Positions 6,571 to 8,720 of a stretch of 8,720 nt of DNA are shown piece by piece. The DNA is taken from NCBI GenBank assembly GCA_027296665.1, contig JAPUIV010000018.1, forward strand, positions 1 through 8,720, given 5' to 3'. A program made the translations under genes and the position numbers. The notes below the pieces were generated by a model, which made no database searches, was not told where the DNA came from, and was given only the letters and a program-made list of their open reading frames with translations. Numbering within the stretch: the first letter of the stretch is position 1; each line of letters opens with the position of its first letter. The stretch is from Acidobacteriota bacterium (GTDB taxonomy: Bacteria; Acidobacteriota; Polarisedimenticolia; JAPUIV01).

Positions 6571-7595
6571 AAGGGAATCCATTCCCTGTGACTCTGATTG
6601 TACAGGTAGTGCATCGTCCTTACCGTGAGCATGACGGCGAAGTCCATGCGGATCTGATCGGAAGAGCCGGCCGCCCGGAGTTTCATTTCCCGGCATCGGG
6701 CAATCATGTCCTCGAGTATGGTGTCGAGGGTGTACTGATACTCTCCTGTCCACTTGGAGACCATTTTTCGGATCTCCGAGCGGTTCCGTCGAAGAAAGGT
6801 GGAGGCGGGCGCCAAATTCCGGTTTCCCGAATCTCCGGTGAAGAGGCGGCGGAGATCCCGGTCCCAGATGTGGGGGCCCTCCACCTCGTACCGGGCGCGT
6901 CGCTCCCGGTAGTGTTCTCCAAGAGTCTTCTTGATACGGGAAAGAGGATCGACCTTCGCCCTTGAATTCACCAGGGGCGGAGTATCCTTGATCTCCTCCA
7001 TCAGTTCTTCGCAATATTCGAGCTTTCGCAGGGCCGGCCAGTACGAGTACTGCTTCCTCCAATCGTGCCGGGGCCGCAGCCATACCGCAAAGGTTTCGGC
7101 GAAATCCTCGTCCGGGTGGCTTTGCCCGTACCACCACCTGAGATTGTGCACGAACCGCTTGCTGATGGGGTTTGGCCGGTAATATTCCGGATATTTCTTG
7201 GAGGATTTTCCGAATAATCCTTGCCACTTCCGGCGCCGGTGCAGCCAGTATGCCTGTTGAATGGTATGTCCCGCCTCATGCCGGAGGATCTTCATGCAAT
7301 CGAGGCGTTTTTCTCCTTCGACCTCCAGCATCTGGCTGCGTTCCAGTTTCATGAGCCGCAGATGGGTCAGGTAAAAAGGAACGGCAAAGCCGGGGATGCC
7401 GTCGGGTGAGAACCAATCATCCGAAAGCCATACGTGGGGGCGAAGCCTCAATCCCCTCGTTTCCATCTCCTTGTACAGGAGGTTCACGCACGTTTCGACC
7501 ATCGTGCCCTCGACGGTGACCCTGAGTTCGCGAATGGGAAGTTCGAGAAGTTTCTGATCGGACCAATTCCGCCACTTGAACCTGCGATTCGACAT
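6567..7595 (-). CDS. Putative HExxH zinc metallopeptidase
   Basis: The product, 342 residues from the ATG at 7595, contains RHEAGHTIQQAY with the zinc-binding pair His106-Glu107-x-x-His110. A second conserved-looking acidic segment, SHPDEDFAETFAVWL, holds Glu163 and Glu167, either of which could be the third zinc ligand of a gluzincin-like site. No signal peptide or membrane segment is present, so it is probably cytoplasmic. The rest is rich in basic and aromatic residues and I do not recognise a named family. An in-frame ATG at 7631 exists, but AGGGA lies 5 nt before the 7595 ATG, which I prefer. It overlaps the ATP-grasp ligase gene by 4 nt (ATGA), so the two are made together and probably share a pathway. 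A protease that trims, or supplies, a peptide joined by the ligase is one guess. Confidence 0.75.
   Translation of the reverse strand: MSNRRFKWRNWSDQKLLELPIRELRVTVEGTMVETCVNLLYKEMETRGLRLRPHVWLSDDWFSPDGIPGFAVPFYLTHLRLMKLERSQMLEVEGEKRLDCMKILRHEAGHTIQQAYWLHRRRKWQGLFGKSSKKYPEYYRPNPISKRFVHNLRWWYGQSHPDEDFAETFAVWLRPRHDWRKQYSYWPALRKLEYCEELMEEIKDTPPLVNSRAKVDPLSRIKKTLGEHYRERRARYEVEGPHIWDRDLRRLFTGDSGNRNLAPASTFLRRNRSEIRKMVSKWTGEYQYTLDTILEDMIARCREMKLRAAGSSDQIRMDFAVMLTVRTMHYLYNQSHREWIPL
6573..6586 (-). other. Small hairpin just before the ATP-grasp start codon
   Basis: GGGAA (6573-6577), loop TCCA and TTCCC (6582-6586) form a perfect 5-bp inverted repeat inside the last codons of the metallopeptidase gene, ending 2 nt before the ligase ATG on the transcribed strand. 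A ribosome finishing the upstream gene would melt it, which fits coupled translation. It may also be chance. Confidence 0.25.
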
Positions 7596-7637
7596 CGTGT
7601 TCCCTGGTAAAGGATTCCCCCCGATCATCAAATGTAG

Positions 7638-7665
7638 TGATTCAATGTCTCATACGCCAGAATCA
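7638..7665. promoter_or_regulatory. AT-rich inverted repeat upstream of the metallopeptidase-ligase pair
   Basis: TGATTC (7638-7643) and GAATCA (7660-7665) form a perfect 6-bp dyad with a 16-nt spacer, in the gap between the 67-residue gene and the metallopeptidase gene. The centre-to-centre distance of about two helical turns suits a dimeric regulator. I found no convincing -35/-10 pair here, although TTGATT occurs at 7666-7661 on the minus strand. It could instead be a weak RNA hairpin; it has no T-tract. Confidence 0.25.
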
Positions 7666-7675
7666 AGAATCATGG

Positions 7676-7879
7676 CTATCCCTCTTCCCTGGCATCCCCC
7701 CCGCCCTCGAAATAAAAAGCGCCGGGCGCCGGGCGAACCGGCCTGCCAAGCCATAGGGGGCGCCGCAACGGGCCGGGGGCGGAGCGGGCCATCTTCTTCC
7801 ACCGCCGGTATACCTCCATCGATTTTTCGGTATCGACCTCGATGTCGCCGTACCTGTCATCCAACCTTCCTTTCTCCAT
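7676..7879 (-). CDS. 67-residue protein of unknown function, coupled to the ferredoxin subunit
   Basis: The start at 7879 has AGAAGG 5 nt upstream and lies 23 nt inside the end of the ferredoxin gene, so the two are translationally linked. The product is soluble-looking: an acidic start DDRYGDIEVDTEKS, a helix with YRRWKKM, then a Pro- and Arg-rich stretch RRPLWLGRPVRPAP with FYFEGG. It has no metal motif, signal peptide or membrane segment, and I recognise no family. Its place directly after an iron-sulfur subunit suggests either an accessory protein of the molybdoenzyme or a leftover from a larger gene. The repetitive GC-rich stretch near 7710-7740 could favour slippage, so a frameshifted end is possible. 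Confidence 0.5.
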   Translation of the reverse strand: MEKGRLDDRYGDIEVDTEKSMEVYRRWKKMARSAPGPLRRPLWLGRPVRPAPGAFYFEGGGDAREEG

Positions 7880-8699
7880 GCGTACCTTCTGGTGCCAGCA
7901 TGAGACATCCGGAGGCGATCGACTTGGTCCAGAGGTAGGCCGAAACTTTTCCGCCCCAGGAACCCATATGGGTCTGCCCGGTGCCGTATACACCGAGAGA
8001 ACCGTCCTGGAGCGGAGCCTCATCCAATCCGCCCCTCCCATCTTCCGGGTCCGGAGAACGGGCGATGACCGGTTCGCCCGGGTGAATCCCGGGCTCACGC
8101 GCTTGACTCCAGAGATAGGAATCGCCGTTTGTAGTCGCCGCCGGCGTGAGCGAGGCGGTGTCGGCGTCTATGTAAAAGAGATTGGGCCGGGTTCCCTTTT
8201 CCGGTTTGCGCACCTGGACCTGTTCGGTCCGGATCAAATGAGCGATCTCGGTCGCCGGATCGTCCATGTCGCCGGCGATGATCGCCTTTTCGGGACAGAC
8301 TACCGCGCACGGCGGTGCCAGATTCACTTCGACGCGGTGCGCGCAAAAATTGCATTTGGCCGCCGTGTTGGTGTCGGGATCGATGTAGAGGGCATCGTAA
8401 GGACACCCTTGAAGGCAGGCCTTGCATCCGATGCACCGGTCCGGATCGAAATCGACGATGCCATCTTTCCGGGTGAACAGGGCTGTTGTCGGACAGATTG
8501 CCGTGCAGGGCGCGTTGGCGCAATGGTTGCACCGCAGAACGCTGAAGAAGCGCCGGGAGTTGGGAAAATCCCCCTTTTCAATCGCCTTGACCCAGGTTCG
8601 GTTAACTCCCAGGGGAATGTCATGTTCCGCCTTGCAGGCCACCGAGCAGGCATGGCACCCGATGCATTTTCGATTGTCGATGACGAAACCGTAGGTCAT
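7857..8699 (-). CDS. PsrB/DmsB-type 4x[4Fe-4S] electron-transfer subunit with truncated NrfD-like C-terminus
   Basis: The 280-residue protein has four cysteine clusters in the pattern of iron-sulfur subunits of molybdopterin oxidoreductases. They are CIGCHACSVAC (Cys12-22), CNHCANAPCTAIC, CIGCKACLQGC, and CNFC followed 11 residues later by CAVVC. It would wire electrons between a molybdopterin catalytic subunit and a membrane quinone subunit. The family core ends near residue 190. The extra C-terminus reads WGGKVSAYLWTKSIASG, which is how an NrfD-type membrane domain begins, then stops after APEGTHGERKVG where a chain of transmembrane helices would follow. I take this as a ferredoxin-NrfD fusion that lost its membrane part. 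Upstream, a frame ending TGA overlaps the ATG as ATGA at 8699-8696, which suggests another gene, perhaps the catalytic subunit, beyond the window. The 67-residue gene follows. Confidence 0.85.
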   Translation of the reverse strand: MTYGFVIDNRKCIGCHACSVACKAEHDIPLGVNRTWVKAIEKGDFPNSRRFFSVLRCNHCANAPCTAICPTTALFTRKDGIVDFDPDRCIGCKACLQGCPYDALYIDPDTNTAAKCNFCAHRVEVNLAPPCAVVCPEKAIIAGDMDDPATEIAHLIRTEQVQVRKPEKGTRPNLFYIDADTASLTPAATTNGDSYLWSQAREPGIHPGEPVIARSPDPEDGRGGLDEAPLQDGSLGVYGTGQTHMGSWGGKVSAYLWTKSIASGCLMLAPEGTHGERKVG

Positions 8700-8720
8700 T
8701 CCGCACCCTGCAAGCAGGTA

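Noticed and set aside
6571..7227. N-terminal extension of the ATP-grasp gene to 7227
   Set aside because: The extra part has no ATP-grasp similarity and is the metallopeptidase gene in another frame; the ATP-grasp fold starts at 6570.

Overview
The window is GC-rich bacterial DNA (about 60% GC by eye), tightly packed with genes. The mix suggests an uncultured soil, sediment or aquatic lineage such as Acidobacteriota, Myxococcota or Desulfobacterota. That mix is secreted FG-GAP/ASPIC-UnbV and PPC-type proteins, a response regulator with its own ATPase domain, and a PsrB/DmsB-type iron-sulfur subunit. This placement is a guess from gene content and cannot be proven here. Several genes in the window end in TGA with no sign of read-through, so TGA is an ordinary stop in this genome.

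Layout. (1) Positions 1-262 hold the tail of a secreted protein with a PPC-like domain. (2) Positions 263-618 look like a scar: a c-type-cytochrome-like C-terminus without a body, a 36-codon signal-peptide ORF, and a good sigma70-type promoter. (3) Positions 619-3381 are read here as ONE 920-residue exported FG-GAP + ASPIC/UnbV + TlpA-thioredoxin protein interrupted by a single in-frame TGA at 2272-2274. A GC-rich hairpin with a GUC apical loop begins 10 nt after the TGA, as expected for a bacterial SECIS element. The TGA is therefore proposed to encode selenocysteine (residue 552), which makes this the most interesting object in the window. (4) Facing it is a class V PLP-dependent aminotransferase (3391-4575, minus). 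(5) Divergent from that, across a 66-bp double promoter region, is a receiver + HATPase regulator (4642-5544, plus). (6) On the minus strand, an HExxH metallopeptidase and an ATP-grasp ligase overlap by ATGA (7595-5557). (7) At the right end is a four-cluster ferredoxin subunit with a truncated NrfD-like tail, followed by a 67-residue unknown protein (8699-7676, minus).

How they may work together. The selenoprotein candidate carries a Sec site and a CxxC thioredoxin domain in the same exported chain, which suggests an extracytoplasmic thiol/selenol redox function with its own built-in partner domain (inference). The metallopeptidase and ATP-grasp ligase are translationally coupled and probably act in one unknown peptide or amino-acid ligation/cleavage pathway. 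The ferredoxin subunit implies a molybdopterin oxidoreductase just outside the right edge. No tRNA, rRNA, CRISPR array, insertion sequence or phage gene was seen.
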